In this document: one piece after another, positions 47,498-57,261 of the stretch
Layout of the letters: each line of letters opens with the position of its first letter
Position numbering within the stretch: position 1 is the first letter of the stretch
DNA from: an uncultured Muribaculaceae bacterium
Lineage (GTDB): Bacteria > Bacteroidota > Bacteroidia > Bacteroidales > Muribaculaceae
DNA length: 64,000 nucleotides
Direction of reading: 5' to 3'
Assembly: GCA_910584365.1 (NCBI GenBank)
Contig: CAJUAF010000001.1
Location: 295,711 to 359,710 of the forward strand
Made by a program: the position numbers and the translations under genes
Notes under the pieces: model-generated
The model's input: only the letters and a program-made list of their open reading frames with translations
Databases searched by the model: none
What the model was told of the DNA's origin: nothing

Positions 47498-48670
47498 ATG
47501 AATAGCCCTACTCCCCTGGAAACTCCCCTGGAAACCACCGTAGCCCGACGCTCACTGATCATCGGGCTACCCCGTTGCGCCAACTCTTCGGAACACCGCT
47601 TCCCGCTGACCCCCGAGGCCGTAGCGAGCCTTACGGGACGGGGATTCTCCGTGGTAATGGAGGAGAAGGCCGCCGCCCATATCCATTATACCGACGGAGC
47701 CTATCTCCGCGCGGGAGCAAGGATTACCTCGCGCCGCGAGACCCTGGAGGCCGACATAGTCATTCATCTGGCACCCCTGCCGCTGGCAGACATTGCGTGT
47801 CTGCGACGGGGCGCCCTTCTGCTGAGCCTGGCTAATTTCGGGCGCCCCAACGGCGCCGAAGTGATCCGCCGGCTGCTCGACCGCCGGGTAATCAATATCG
47901 CCATCGACCTTATCGCCGACGGCGAGGGGCATCTCCCGTTCGCCGACATTCTGTCGGAAATCGACGGCCGCGCCGCCATGGTGCTGGCCTCGTCGATGAT
48001 GGCCGATCCGGTCCGGGGGAAAGGGATCCTGCTGGGAGGAATCGCCGGAGTAATCCCCTGCGAAGTAGTGATTCTCGGGAGCAATCTGGCGGCCTGCGCC
48101 GCCGCCCGTTCCGCTATGGGCCTGGGGGCCACGGTAAGGATGTTTGACGACGATGTCTACCGTCTGCGCCGGGCGCTGCGCCGCGTCGGGGAAGGGGTCA
48201 TAGGTTCGTCGGTCCATCCCAACGCGCTGGAAAACGCGATTCAGACAGCCGACGTGGTAATCTCCACCTCCCTGCGCTGCCGCGTGGTCATCGATTCCGA
48301 GGGGGAACGCATAATGAAGAAAAATGTCCTTGTCTTCGATCTTACGGACGAACCGGGAAAGGCGTTTCCCGCCATGCCCGTCATCGACCTGGGGGAAGAC
48401 AAGCCGGTCTCGACAATCAAGGGGAAACACTATTGCTTCTGCAACGTGGGTAGCACCGTGCCGCGCACCGCTGCCATGGCCCTGAGCGACACTTTCATAA
48501 CGATGCTCGACGATATCGCCGGATGCGAGGGCGCATCTTCCGCCATCCAGCTTACTTCGGGACTTCAGAGGGCTACCCTCACTTTCCTGGGACGCGCCGT
48601 AAACCGCCGGGTGGCGGCAATCGCCTCCGTGCGCTACACCGACATCAATCTGCTTCTGTCACTCAGCTGA
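47498..48670 (+). CDS. Alanine dehydrogenase/PNT-like protein lacking catalytic residues
   Basis: This 390-aa protein shares the alanine dehydrogenase/transhydrogenase fold: 'SSEHRFPLTPEAVASL' near the start, 'GKGILLGGIAGVIPCEVVIL' before the Rossmann domain, and 'VGSTVPRTAAMALSDTF' near the end. The lysine normally found in the 'VKVKEP'-like motif is missing ('VIHLAPLPLADI'). The His region reads 'LLSLANFGRP', and the glycine-rich loop is 'ILGSNLAACAAARS' instead of GxGxxG. It is therefore doubtful as an alanine dehydrogenase and may have another role. Expression looks maintained, since the frame is intact at full length. Confidence 0.8.
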   Translation: MNSPTPLETPLETTVARRSLIIGLPRCANSSEHRFPLTPEAVASLTGRGFSVVMEEKAAAHIHYTDGAYLRAGARITSRRETLEADIVIHLAPLPLADIACLRRGALLLSLANFGRPNGAEVIRRLLDRRVINIAIDLIADGEGHLPFADILSEIDGRAAMVLASSMMADPVRGKGILLGGIAGVIPCEVVILGSNLAACAAARSAMGLGATVRMFDDDVYRLRRALRRVGEGVIGSSVHPNALENAIQTADVVISTSLRCRVVIDSEGERIMKKNVLVFDLTDEPGKAFPAMPVIDLGEDKPVSTIKGKHYCFCNVGSTVPRTAAMALSDTFITMLDDIAGCEGASSAIQLTSGLQRATLTFLGRAVNRRVAAIASVRYTDINLLLSLS

Positions 48671-48697
48671 GAAATTGCTTAAAAACCAGGATCCGCC

Positions 48698-49435
48698 ATG
48701 TCGAAACCGAAAAGGAAATTCTACGTAGTCTGGGAAGGACGCCAGCCCGGAATCTACGACACCTGGGAGGACTGCCACGAGCAGATCGACCAGTTTCCCG
48801 GCGCCAGATATAAATCGTTCCCATCGCAGGAAGCGGCCGTAGAGGCTTTCCGGGGGGACGGAGGGGAGGAGGAACTGCTGCTGTCGCGTATCGCCCTGCA
48901 TAATGTCGAGGCAGCCGCCCTCCCTCTGGAATTTGCCCGGGAACCCGAGCCGGAGCCGGTCGCACCGGCAGCTCCGGCCCCTGCGCGTCCGACGGCCAAC
49001 CGTGTGGACTACTCCCTGATTCCCGAAATAAATCTGTCGGCCATAGCGGTCGACGGCGCCTGCTCAGGCAATCCGGGCCTGATGGAATACCGCGGTGTCC
49101 TTGTGGCCACGGGGGAGGAGATGTTCCACGTCGGCCCCCTTGCCGACGGCACGAACAACGTAGCCGAATATCTGGCTCTGATTCATGCCCTGGCCCTGCT
49201 CTTCCGCCGGAACGACTCCGTAACGCCGGTTTATACCGACTCCGCAACCGCCGTGGCATGGGTGCGCAACCGGGGGTGCCGCACACAGCTGCAGCCCACG
49301 GAAACCAACCGCAGGATTTTCGAGATGATAGCCCGCGCCAACGTCTGGATCCGGTCCCATACTCCCCGCAATCCCATCCTCCGCTGGAACACCCCGCTCT
49401 GGGGAGAAATCCCGGCTGACTTCGACCGCAAATAA
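48698..49435 (+). CDS. rnhA: Ribonuclease H with N-terminal hybrid-binding domain
   Basis: This 245-aa protein has an N-terminal RNase H1 hybrid-binding (viroplasmin-type) domain ('KFYVVWEGRQPGIYDTWEDC' onward to 'FPSQEAAVEAF') and an acidic/Pro/Ala linker. The RNase H domain carries catalytic acids in 'AVDGACSGNPG', 'NNVAEYLALIHAL' and 'YTDSATAVAWV'. It cleaves the RNA strand of RNA-DNA hybrids, including R-loops and primers. The C-terminal part is somewhat diverged but keeps an Asp near the end. Confidence 0.92.
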   Translation: MSKPKRKFYVVWEGRQPGIYDTWEDCHEQIDQFPGARYKSFPSQEAAVEAFRGDGGEEELLLSRIALHNVEAAALPLEFAREPEPEPVAPAAPAPARPTANRVDYSLIPEINLSAIAVDGACSGNPGLMEYRGVLVATGEEMFHVGPLADGTNNVAEYLALIHALALLFRRNDSVTPVYTDSATAVAWVRNRGCRTQLQPTETNRRIFEMIARANVWIRSHTPRNPILRWNTPLWGEIPADFDRK

Positions 49436-49497
49436 TTCCCGCTGTCCCCCTCTCACCATCCCCGGCCGTTCAGAGACATCTCGCGGTGGGAATTCTA

Positions 49498-50283
49498 TCA
49501 GTGTTTTTTCGGAGGATTAAGTTTTTCCAGCAATGCGGTGACGTAAGGGGTAGGATGAATCTCGTTCGCCCGGGAAAGATACTCCACAGCAAGAACCTTG
49601 TCCTCCGAGCCGGGGAGCGCGTAATAATTCCCTAACGCCAGCAGCACATCGTAGTCGTCGGGCGCCCCGGAAAGAATCTCCCGGTAGGCCCGCAGCCCCT
49701 CGTCGTCGCGCCCGCACAGCATCGCCCCGCGCGCGTAGGCCATCAGGAATCCCCGGTTCCCGGGCGCGCCCTGAAGCATCATGCGGCTGTACTCCATCAT
49801 CTTGGCGCCATCCATACGATAAGTATAGTAACGGAGCAGATAATTGTCAATCGGGCGACGCATCCAGGGATAAGCCTCCCTCACACGCAGCAGAAAATCA
49901 CCGTAAAGATTCGACTTCCCAAGCTCGAAACTCGTGGACTTCACCCTCGACAGCACCGAGTCGAAAGGCACCTTTGAATTGAGCGCCTTAACCATCAGCT
50001 GCATTTCGGCGACAGTGTCCCCCCTTACGGCATTGGCGACAATCGCCTTCCCGTAAGTTGCCGGCACATCGGGGCGCGCCTCCAGCATCTGATAATACGT
50101 CGCGGCGGCCTGCGCCCACTCGTGCTGGCTGAAAAATCTGTCGGCCTTGACCTGCAGCCGGTCATACGGCACCTCCGCGGAAACCCAGAAGCCTCCCGCC
50201 GCAACAAGCGCAAGAAGCGCCGCGGCCACAGACCTCAGCACACGTCCGGGCAAAAATCTCATATTCGAAACGGTAAATCGCAT
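49498..50283 (-). CDS. Exported TPR-like protein
   Basis: This 261-aa protein has an N-terminal signal peptide or membrane anchor ('VLRSVAAALLALVAAGGFWV'). Helical repeats of TPR character follow, for example 'FFSQHEWAQAAATYYQMLEA' and 'LRAYREILSGAPDDYDVLLA'. A second in-frame Met at 50262 is an equally good start. The role is unknown; such proteins often scaffold envelope complexes. Confidence 0.7.
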   Translation of the reverse strand: MRFTVSNMRFLPGRVLRSVAAALLALVAAGGFWVSAEVPYDRLQVKADRFFSQHEWAQAAATYYQMLEARPDVPATYGKAIVANAVRGDTVAEMQLMVKALNSKVPFDSVLSRVKSTSFELGKSNLYGDFLLRVREAYPWMRRPIDNYLLRYYTYRMDGAKMMEYSRMMLQGAPGNRGFLMAYARGAMLCGRDDEGLRAYREILSGAPDDYDVLLALGNYYALPGSEDKVLAVEYLSRANEIHPTPYVTALLEKLNPPKKH

Positions 50284-50422
50284 AATTTCCGGATATTCAG
50301 CAATGATTTGATAGCGTTATGATATTATAACGGTTAAACAATCCTGATAGTGCGATAACACCCTTAATTTGCCTCTGTGAAGAGATTAACAGCATAAAAC
50401 TTGTTAAAAAATATTAATAAAA

Positions 50423-50454
50423 TTGCAGACGCCCTCCATTTTACATTATATTTG
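50423..50454 (+). promoter_or_regulatory. Promoter of the putative leader RNA
   Basis: TTG (50423-50425), a 21-bp spacer and TATATTTG (50447-50454) match the Bacteroidetes consensus. It is AT-rich, with the upstream run TTGTTAAAAAATATTAAT. Transcription would start near 50461. Confidence 0.75.
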
Positions 50455-50460
50455 CAAAAT

Positions 50461-50876
50461 TAAAGCAGAGGCTTATACGACAGTCCCGGCTTCGGGACAA
50501 TCCAAAATTCCATTCACAATAAAAGCGTAGCAATGTTTGTTTCCTGACGGAAAATCGCCAATTTTTCAATGTTGTGATATAAAATCACATCCATTACCGA
50601 GGAACAGGCAGTCTGCATCGGCTTTTGTAGCGAATGTCAAATCTTCTTGTAAGGGGGCGCGCACCTTTTCAGGAAGAGGCGACCATATCCGCATACATAA
50701 AGCCGATTTTTCAATCACGCCTATCCGGGTCTTTCGGCCGGGGCTTCAACCGGAGTCCTGACCGTCGGGCCATCGATGATTTACACGCGTGGGAAGATGA
50801 CTGTGTTTTTTCGGTAATAGGCGTTTGGCGATGCCTCCGTTAGAATAGACATGGCATCGTCCCGCGCCTATTTTTT
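50461..50876 (+). ncRNA. Putative structured RNA or attenuated leader (unidentified)
   Basis: About 415 nt lie between a good promoter and an intrinsic terminator, without a convincing coding sequence. Visible structures are the hairpin GTCCCG-GCTT-CGGGAC (50483-50498) and TGTGAT-ATAAA-ATCACA (50573-50589). The 14-mer GCCRATTTTTCAAT occurs twice (50557-50570 and 50702-50715). It lacks the RNase P and tmRNA hallmarks I would look for. It is either a free small RNA or a long 5' leader whose terminator controls the surface-protein gene at 50944. The family is unknown and ends are approximate. Confidence 0.5.
50816..50876 (+). terminator. Strong two-tier terminator inside the intergenic region
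   Basis: AATAGGCG (50816-50823) pairs with CGCCTATT (50865-50872), and CGATGCC (50829-50835) with GGCATCG (50853-50859). A run of six T (50871-50876) follows. It lies about 70 bp before the next ATG, an unusual place unless it ends a separate RNA or works as an attenuator. Confidence 0.8.
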
Positions 50877-50943
50877 ATCTTTAATCTTTCCGGCGCGGCA
50901 GCCGACAGGGACATAGCTGCCACCGCTGGAAACGCCAATCAAG

Positions 50944-53900
50944 ATGAAGCAGTTTTTATCCGCGCTTTGCGTCATGGCCTCGATAGCCACGGCGTCATGG
51001 CAGGGGGCACAGGCCCAGCTTCTGCGTGTCAATCCTCCGGAACAGGCTAAGACCGTCCTGACGTCCGCAAGAACGTTGACACCAGGTTTCTCAACCCCCA
51101 CACCGTATGTACGGCCGTTGGCAAAAGCCACTGACGCTACTCCTTCACGAATCCCCCTGCGCGCTCCCGGAGCCGTTCCGGAAATTTTCGGCAGTGTCGT
51201 CTACTCCGACCGCTACAATGCCGGCGACCTCATCGGGATGTACTCTATCAATCCCGGCGACAGCCAGAATTTCACTGTCAGGAAAATCGGTGTAAACGCC
51301 ACATGGGGCGGAGTACTCTGCGGCGACGACTATTTCACCTTCTCAGCCAAACGCGACGAGGACACCTACGAGGACTTCTTCGCCCTGGAACGCTACGATG
51401 CCTCGTCGTGGGAACTGGTCTCCCAGGATCGTTACAAAGCCGAAAACGATGCCGACCGGCAGATTATCTTCAACTTCCGCGGATGGGACATGGCGTATGA
51501 CCCTTCGGACGGATGGGTCTACGGATGTTACCTCAACGGCGAGGACCTTTACAGCGGAGGGGCAGCCTTCCGGCGTGTAAACTATTACACCAAACAGGCC
51601 GAGACCATAAAGGTCATTTCCGACAACCACCGCCAGTACAAATGGTGGTATATGGCTTTCGACAATGACGGCACACTATACGCCATCGACTCCAACGGAG
51701 ACCTGTTGACAGTCGACAAGGCGACCGGCAACACCACCAGAGTAGGAAGCACCGGATTCATAAACTCTTACGTAAGCTCAATGGCCGTAGATCCGGCATC
51801 GGGGCGTATGTTCGCATCGGCAAGTCTCGCCGACGGGACGGCCTGTATGTACGAAATCGACAAGACTACCGGCCACGGCACGAGACTTCAGACCTACTCC
51901 TTGAGCGAGGAAATCGCCGGTATGTTCATCCCCGGAGCCATGGGAGGCGCTCCTGCCCCCGTCAGCCAGCTGGCCCTCTCATTCCCGGAGGGGAGTCTCT
52001 CGGGGACTGTCAGCTTCGTACTGCCGACAACAACGTCCGACGGAATATCGATTTCGGGCACACTGAAATGGAGCGTCAAGGACGGAGTGGAGGAAATTGC
52101 CTCGGGCGAAGGAGAGTGCGGTCAGTCCGTCACTATTCCCGTCACCCTGGCGGCCAGCGGCAACCATACCATCCGTGTATGCTGCGAGAACGCCCGGGGA
52201 AAAAGCGAGAACGCCGAGGCGACAGCTTTCATCGGCCCGGACGTGCCGCTGATTCCATTTGTGTCGCTCCAGTATGATTATCCGACAAAACAGCTTATCG
52301 CCAGCTGGATTCAGCCGTCGGCCACTCTCAACGGAGGATATTTCAATCCGGCCGATGTAACCTATCGGGTAGTTCTCCAGCCGACCGGTCAGGTGCTTGC
52401 CGAGGCAGCCACATCCAATGTACTGCTCATTCCGATGGATGTACCTGAAATCATGATGTATCATCTTGAAGTTGAGGCGACATACGCCGGCCTGACCGGC
52501 TCGCCGGTAGCCTCGGCCCCCGTGCGTTTCGGTTATATCCCCCTGCCGTTTACCGAAAGATACAACAGCGCCGAGGCAGCCGCCGGATATACCATCGTGG
52601 ATGTCAACGGAGATGCCGATTACAGCGGAGGACGTCCCGCGGGGACCTGGTGGTGGGACGCCGATTTCAACTATTACCGCGCCCAGCACCGATCCACGAC
52701 CGAACCGATGGATGACTGGCTGATAACTCCTGCAGTCAGACTCCAGGCCGGGAAATATTATACCGTCAGGACCACGATGACCACGTTCAACGATTATCCC
52801 GAGGGATTCGAGATTAAGGCCGGGAAAGCCAACGCGCCGGAATTCATGACAATACCCGTAGTAGCGAAAGAAAACTTCGTCGCCACCCAGAAGACTCCGG
52901 TCTCCGGATTCTTCACCGTCGACGAGGACGGCTGCTACTTCATCGGCATACACTCCAATTCCACGGGGAGTATGTCGCTCTTCCTCCATGATCTTTCGGT
53001 CGAGGAAGTGGACGGCAACAGCAAACCTCAGCCCGTGACGGGACTGACCGTAGAGCCGGTCAGCGGCACCCACAATGCCGTGCTTCGCTTCACCGCTCCG
53101 TCGAAAACCGTAGGAGACCTGGATCTGACCGAGCTTTCCAAAATCGAAATCTACCGCAAAGGGCAGGTAAACGAGGAACTTATCCACACAATCGAGAATC
53201 CCGTGCCCGGCTCGCAGATTGAATGGACCCATGTCGACGCCCCGATGGGCAATATCCAGTATTTCATCTATGCGTGGCTCGGTCCCAACAAGTCTGACGC
53301 CGCCACGGAGACAAGCTGGATCGGCGTGCCTCTCCCCTATTATCCCGAGAATGTACAGATTGTCGAGAATCCCGATAATTTCGGCGAAGTCACCATGAGC
53401 TGGAATCAGGTAAACACGACATGGGACAAAAAACCGCTGGACCCGTCGCTGGTCACTTACAATATGTTTACCCAGGTAGGGAACCAGGAAGCAGTGCAGG
53501 TTTATCAGAACACCACCGAACTGTCCTATACCGCCCGGATGCTCCCCGAGGGCGCACAGCAGGAGTTTGTAGGTTTCCGCGTTCAGGCTGAGACAGAAAC
53601 CGGTAAATCCGTATTCATGGCTTCGGCCTATATCCCGGTGGGACATCCCTATCAGACCCCTTATCGGGAATCTTTCGAAGGGGGACACCTCTCATATCTG
53701 TGGCTCTCGGGCCCGGTTTACGATAATACCAACACCCATTGGGGCGTTTACGGTGACAATGTCGCCACCGGTTCCTACGACGGCGACAACGGTTTCGTAG
53801 CCATGAGCGGAGCTGAACGCCCGGGGGACGGCGCGTACCTGACCACCGCCAAAGTTTCCCTGGCCGGATGCGAGGCACCGAAGCTGAAACTGTATGCCTA

Positions 53901-55521
53901 TGTTCTTATGGGAGAGGACGGTCAGAAAGACCTCAACACTCTTGAAATCCGGGTCAAGGAAAATGGAGAATGGACTTCCCTTACTACCTTTCCTCTCCAT
54001 ACGCTTCTGCCCGAGGGGGAAAGCGGATGGGCTCCGGCGGTCGTAGACCTCAGCCAGTATGCCGGGAAAGTAGTGCAGATTGACATCATCGGCCGGGCCA
54101 TGGTATTCCAGAACATATTCCTCGACAATATCATTATCGGAGATCTCAATGCCGAAGACCTGGCTGTCAAGAATTTCAGCATCAGCGAAATTGCCGAGAC
54201 CGGCGAAGACTATGACATCAGCCTGTCGATAGTCAACCGGGGTGACAACATTGCATCGGGTCATACGGTGGAACTATACCGCGACGGGCAGCTGATGGAG
54301 ACGCGCCAGTGCGACCCTCTCGGAATAAACCGCACGGCAACTCTGAGCTTCACCGACCGTTTCAATCCCGCATCGGAGGATTCCCGCCGCTATCACGCGG
54401 TAATTCTGTATGACAAGGACCTCGTACCCGACAACAACACCTCCGCGGAGATGACTGTCAGACATATCAAATCCGATCTGCCCGCTGTATCTGATCTGAA
54501 GGCAAGCGTCGAAGAAAACGATGTGACTCTCTCCTGGACCGAACCGGTTACCGCAGGAGTCGCCGTATCTGCCCCGCGCCTGGAGGATTTCGAGAGCTAT
54601 CCCTCCTTCGCTTACGAAAATCTCGGCGACTGGACTCTGGTCGATGAGGATAACCAGGTTGTCGGCGGCATCGAAGGGGTGACGCTTCCCGGCATCCCCT
54701 CCAAACTTGCATGGTTCGTGATGGACTGCACGCTGGACGATTTCGGCGACGGAGCCGAGACTTTCAGGTCGTTCTCCGGTATCAAGCACCTTTCCAACCT
54801 CTACACCGGGCAGGCATCCGACTGGCTTATATCTCCGGAACTGAGCGGACGCCCGCAGACCGTATCATTCATGGCCCGCAGCTACTCCGCCTCCTACCCC
54901 GAGACTCTGGAGGTATATTATTCCGCCGGTTCCACAGCCACTGCGGAATTCCGGCTGCTCACAACTCTCCGCGACCTGCCGGAAGACTGGACGGCCTATC
55001 GTGTCACGGTACCCGAAGGAGCGAAGCGCTTTGCTATCCGCTGCATCTCGGCCGACGCTTTCATGGCCTTTATCGATGATATCCGGTTTAAAGTTCTCTC
55101 GGAACAGGCCGGTCTGGAAATTGCGGGCTATAACGTATGGCGCGACGGCGTCAAACTCACCGAAAACCCCGTCACCGATACCAGCTATCTCGATACGGAA
55201 GCACCCCTGAGTCTTTCCGAACCTGTGACTTACCACGTCTCCACGGTCTACAATCTGGGCGAATCCGTTGTCTCCAATTCAGCCGAAGCACTTTACACTT
55301 CCTCTCTGGAGTCATCCGCTTCTGATTCGGTGGATATCAGTCTGAACGGCAACATCCTCACTGTTAAAGCCCCCGCCGGAACATCAATCAACATCTATAA
55401 TGTCGACGGCAAGACAGCTTATGCGGCTGTCGCCGACAAGCCTGTGACAGACATCACCCTCGCACCCGGCGCCTACATAGCCAAAGCCGGCGCCGTGGTC
55501 CGCAAGGTAATCGTCCGCTAA
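50944..55521 (+). CDS. 1525-aa secreted choice-of-anchor/FnIII-type surface protein with T9SS-like tail
   Basis: The signal peptide ends near residue 24 (AQAQ). Residues 80-335 look like a repeat domain of propeller type ('MAFDNDGTLYAIDSNGDLLT', 'SSMAVDPASGRMFA'). Fibronectin III-like beta domains follow. Several choice-of-anchor J-like jelly-roll domains include 'YRESFEGGHLSYLWLS' near 908, 'FTERYNSAEAAAGYTIVD' near 538 and 'LEDFESYPSFAYENLGDW' near 1215; two of them contain 'DDWLITPAV' or 'SDWLISPEL'. The end 'INIYNVDGKTAYAAV...LAPGAYIAKAG' to 'KVIVR' is a T9SS type A-like tail. No catalytic motif is seen. It is probably a binding or adhesive surface protein. Confidence 0.82.
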   Translation: MKQFLSALCVMASIATASWQGAQAQLLRVNPPEQAKTVLTSARTLTPGFSTPTPYVRPLAKATDATPSRIPLRAPGAVPEIFGSVVYSDRYNAGDLIGMYSINPGDSQNFTVRKIGVNATWGGVLCGDDYFTFSAKRDEDTYEDFFALERYDASSWELVSQDRYKAENDADRQIIFNFRGWDMAYDPSDGWVYGCYLNGEDLYSGGAAFRRVNYYTKQAETIKVISDNHRQYKWWYMAFDNDGTLYAIDSNGDLLTVDKATGNTTRVGSTGFINSYVSSMAVDPASGRMFASASLADGTACMYEIDKTTGHGTRLQTYSLSEEIAGMFIPGAMGGAPAPVSQLALSFPEGSLSGTVSFVLPTTTSDGISISGTLKWSVKDGVEEIASGEGECGQSVTIPVTLAASGNHTIRVCCENARGKSENAEATAFIGPDVPLIPFVSLQYDYPTKQLIASWIQPSATLNGGYFNPADVTYRVVLQPTGQVLAEAATSNVLLIPMDVPEIMMYHLEVEATYAGLTGSPVASAPVRFGYIPLPFTERYNSAEAAAGYTIVDVNGDADYSGGRPAGTWWWDADFNYYRAQHRSTTEPMDDWLITPAVRLQAGKYYTVRTTMTTFNDYPEGFEIKAGKANAPEFMTIPVVAKENFVATQKTPVSGFFTVDEDGCYFIGIHSNSTGSMSLFLHDLSVEEVDGNSKPQPVTGLTVEPVSGTHNAVLRFTAPSKTVGDLDLTELSKIEIYRKGQVNEELIHTIENPVPGSQIEWTHVDAPMGNIQYFIYAWLGPNKSDAATETSWIGVPLPYYPENVQIVENPDNFGEVTMSWNQVNTTWDKKPLDPSLVTYNMFTQVGNQEAVQVYQNTTELSYTARMLPEGAQQEFVGFRVQAETETGKSVFMASAYIPVGHPYQTPYRESFEGGHLSYLWLSGPVYDNTNTHWGVYGDNVATGSYDGDNGFVAMSGAERPGDGAYLTTAKVSLAGCEAPKLKLYAYVLMGEDGQKDLNTLEIRVKENGEWTSLTTFPLHTLLPEGESGWAPAVVDLSQYAGKVVQIDIIGRAMVFQNIFLDNIIIGDLNAEDLAVKNFSISEIAETGEDYDISLSIVNRGDNIASGHTVELYRDGQLMETRQCDPLGINRTATLSFTDRFNPASEDSRRYHAVILYDKDLVPDNNTSAEMTVRHIKSDLPAVSDLKASVEENDVTLSWTEPVTAGVAVSAPRLEDFESYPSFAYENLGDWTLVDEDNQVVGGIEGVTLPGIPSKLAWFVMDCTLDDFGDGAETFRSFSGIKHLSNLYTGQASDWLISPELSGRPQTVSFMARSYSASYPETLEVYYSAGSTATAEFRLLTTLRDLPEDWTAYRVTVPEGAKRFAIRCISADAFMAFIDDIRFKVLSEQAGLEIAGYNVWRDGVKLTENPVTDTSYLDTEAPLSLSEPVTYHVSTVYNLGESVVSNSAEALYTSSLESSASDSVDISLNGNILTVKAPAGTSINIYNVDGKTAYAAVADKPVTDITLAPGAYIAKAGAVVRKVIVR

Positions 55522-55573
55522 CCATCTTGCCGGGGATGCTTCTCTCCCATCCACGGCCCACTCTCACCTGACC

Positions 55574-55609
55574 GACAGCGCCCGTTGTTCCCAAGCAGCG
55601 GGCGCTGTC
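55574..55609 (+). terminator. Terminator after the 1525-aa surface protein
   Basis: GACAGCGCCCG (55574-55584) pairs perfectly with CGGGCGCTGTC (55599-55609), followed by TATTTAAG. Confidence 0.75.
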
Positions 55610-55721
55610 TATTTAAGGCCCCTCAAGACCAAATGACGGAAAAGACATGGCCGGAGATGGCAAAATGATTACTTTATGGTTAAAGGGGATGGCTTTATGA
55701 GGTTTTTAGGAGAGTTTTGTT

Positions 55722-55729
55722 TAACTTTG
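55722..55729 (+). promoter_or_regulatory. -7 box of the TPR-AraC regulator gene
   Basis: TAACTTTG lies 50 bp before the ATG at 55779; no clear -33 element is seen. Confidence 0.5.
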
Positions 55730-55778
55730 CACAACAGGACGCGGATGAAGGCGCGCCGGATTCAACTGGAAGTTGGTA

Positions 55779-57218
55779 ATGAAAGAAATCTTACTCATAT
55801 CGACACTGCTCTTCATGGTGTTCGGACGGATGTATGGCGCTTCCTCCGCAGGGACGGCCGACGGGCAGCGCCGTCTGCTGGAAACGTATGCCCGCGCCGA
55901 CAGCACGATACGGGTGGAGGGGAACTATCCCGAGGCGCTGGATCTGTATCTTTCGTTTATCCGCGGGGCCGAGGGGGAGAAAGGCCTGGAGCCTCAGCTG
56001 CTGAAAGCATATCTGTCTGTGGCAGTCATCTATGGGTCGTTCAATGACGTGGACCACGCGATTGTCTACAACAGGCTGGCCTATCCCCTGGCCCGGAAAC
56101 TCCGTGACACCCGGTTCGCAGAACTGGCCCTGACGAATCTCGCGCAGTCCTACCGGGAGAAACAGGATTTCGACAACGCCTCCCGGACAACAGACAGTCT
56201 GCTGAATCTCGATTTCCGCAACAGCAGGACCCTTATGTTCCACTACTCGATAATCAAAGGGGAACTGGCCCTGCAGCAGGGGCGGAACGCGGAAGCCCTG
56301 CGATATTTCCTGAAAGCCGACAGCGCGGCCAATGCCGCCGCCCTGACTCCTTACGAAAAATCAGCGCCCCTGGAACTGATGGCGGCCTATTACGAGAAAA
56401 CCGGTCAGCCGGATTCGCAGCTTGTCTGTCTCAACCGGGCGTGGGAGCTGATTGAAGCCGATGTCGATCCGCAGCCAAAGGCCGAGTGCGCCCGGTTGCT
56501 GATGAAGTTTCATACCGAACAGGGGAATATCGTGGAGGCCCGCAGATTCCAGAATGCCTATTTCAATCTGACGGATTCGCTTGTCAACCTCCAGCGGTTT
56601 CTCAGCGTCACAGCCCGTCACCAGCAGACCCAGATGGATTCCAAAGGGATGGAAATCGACCATCTGAACCGCGAGGCGTTCTATCATAAGACCGTCATTG
56701 CCATCATCGCCTCATTCCTGGTGCTGGCCATAGCGGCCATAATCATCATTATCCGCCAGAAACGCAACCTCGACGCTGCCTACAAGACTCTGTTTGAAAA
56801 AGACCGACGCCTGATTGCCCCCTCCGAAGGAACCGCCGACACCAGGGAAGAGGAACGCAACCGCGCTCTCTACGACCGAATTGTCCGGACGATGGAGACC
56901 TCCCGGGAATATTTCAATCCGGATTTCGGACTGAGCAATCTCGTGGCGATTGTCGGCTCCAACGTGGCATACGTGTCGAAGGTCGTCAGGCTGTATTCAG
57001 GCCAGAACGTCCCTTCGTTCATCAACGAATACCGGATCCGCGAGGCGTGCCGCCGCATCCTCGACGAGGAGAATTTCGGCAACATCACCTTCGCTGCCAT
57101 CGGGGAATCAGTGGGATTCAGCTCGCAGGTGAGCTTCAACCGGGCCTTTAAGAAAGTCACCGGAATCACACCCTCTCTCTATCAGAAAATGGCTGCCGCC
57201 GAGCGCCGCAACGGCTGA
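55779..57218 (+). CDS. TPR-transmembrane-AraC hybrid transcriptional regulator
   Basis: From the ATG at 55779 the product is 479 aa. It has a signal sequence (MKEILLISTLLFMVFG), TPR-like helices in the periplasm (about 25-285; 'ALTNLAQSYREKQDFDNASR'), one membrane helix (about 308-328, 'VIAIIASFLVLAIAAIIIII') and a cytoplasmic AraC-type double HTH (about 375-470, 'GLSNLVAIVGSNVAYVSKVV', 'IGESVGFSSQVSFNRAFKKV'). This one-component architecture is common in Bacteroidetes and senses an extracytoplasmic signal. It is followed by two small secreted-protein genes that are natural targets. Confidence 0.9.
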   Translation: MKEILLISTLLFMVFGRMYGASSAGTADGQRRLLETYARADSTIRVEGNYPEALDLYLSFIRGAEGEKGLEPQLLKAYLSVAVIYGSFNDVDHAIVYNRLAYPLARKLRDTRFAELALTNLAQSYREKQDFDNASRTTDSLLNLDFRNSRTLMFHYSIIKGELALQQGRNAEALRYFLKADSAANAAALTPYEKSAPLELMAAYYEKTGQPDSQLVCLNRAWELIEADVDPQPKAECARLLMKFHTEQGNIVEARRFQNAYFNLTDSLVNLQRFLSVTARHQQTQMDSKGMEIDHLNREAFYHKTVIAIIASFLVLAIAAIIIIIRQKRNLDAAYKTLFEKDRRLIAPSEGTADTREEERNRALYDRIVRTMETSREYFNPDFGLSNLVAIVGSNVAYVSKVVRLYSGQNVPSFINEYRIREACRRILDEENFGNITFAAIGESVGFSSQVSFNRAFKKVTGITPSLYQKMAAAERRNG

Positions 57219-57261
57219 AAAGCACCGAATTTTTAGCATTTTTCTGAATTTGTTTGTTGGC

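Noticed and set aside
50461..50876. Identification of the putative RNA as RNase P RNA or tmRNA
   Set aside because: The conserved GAGGAAAGTCC and ACAGAA blocks of RNase P RNA and the tRNA-like ends and tag frame of tmRNA are not present.
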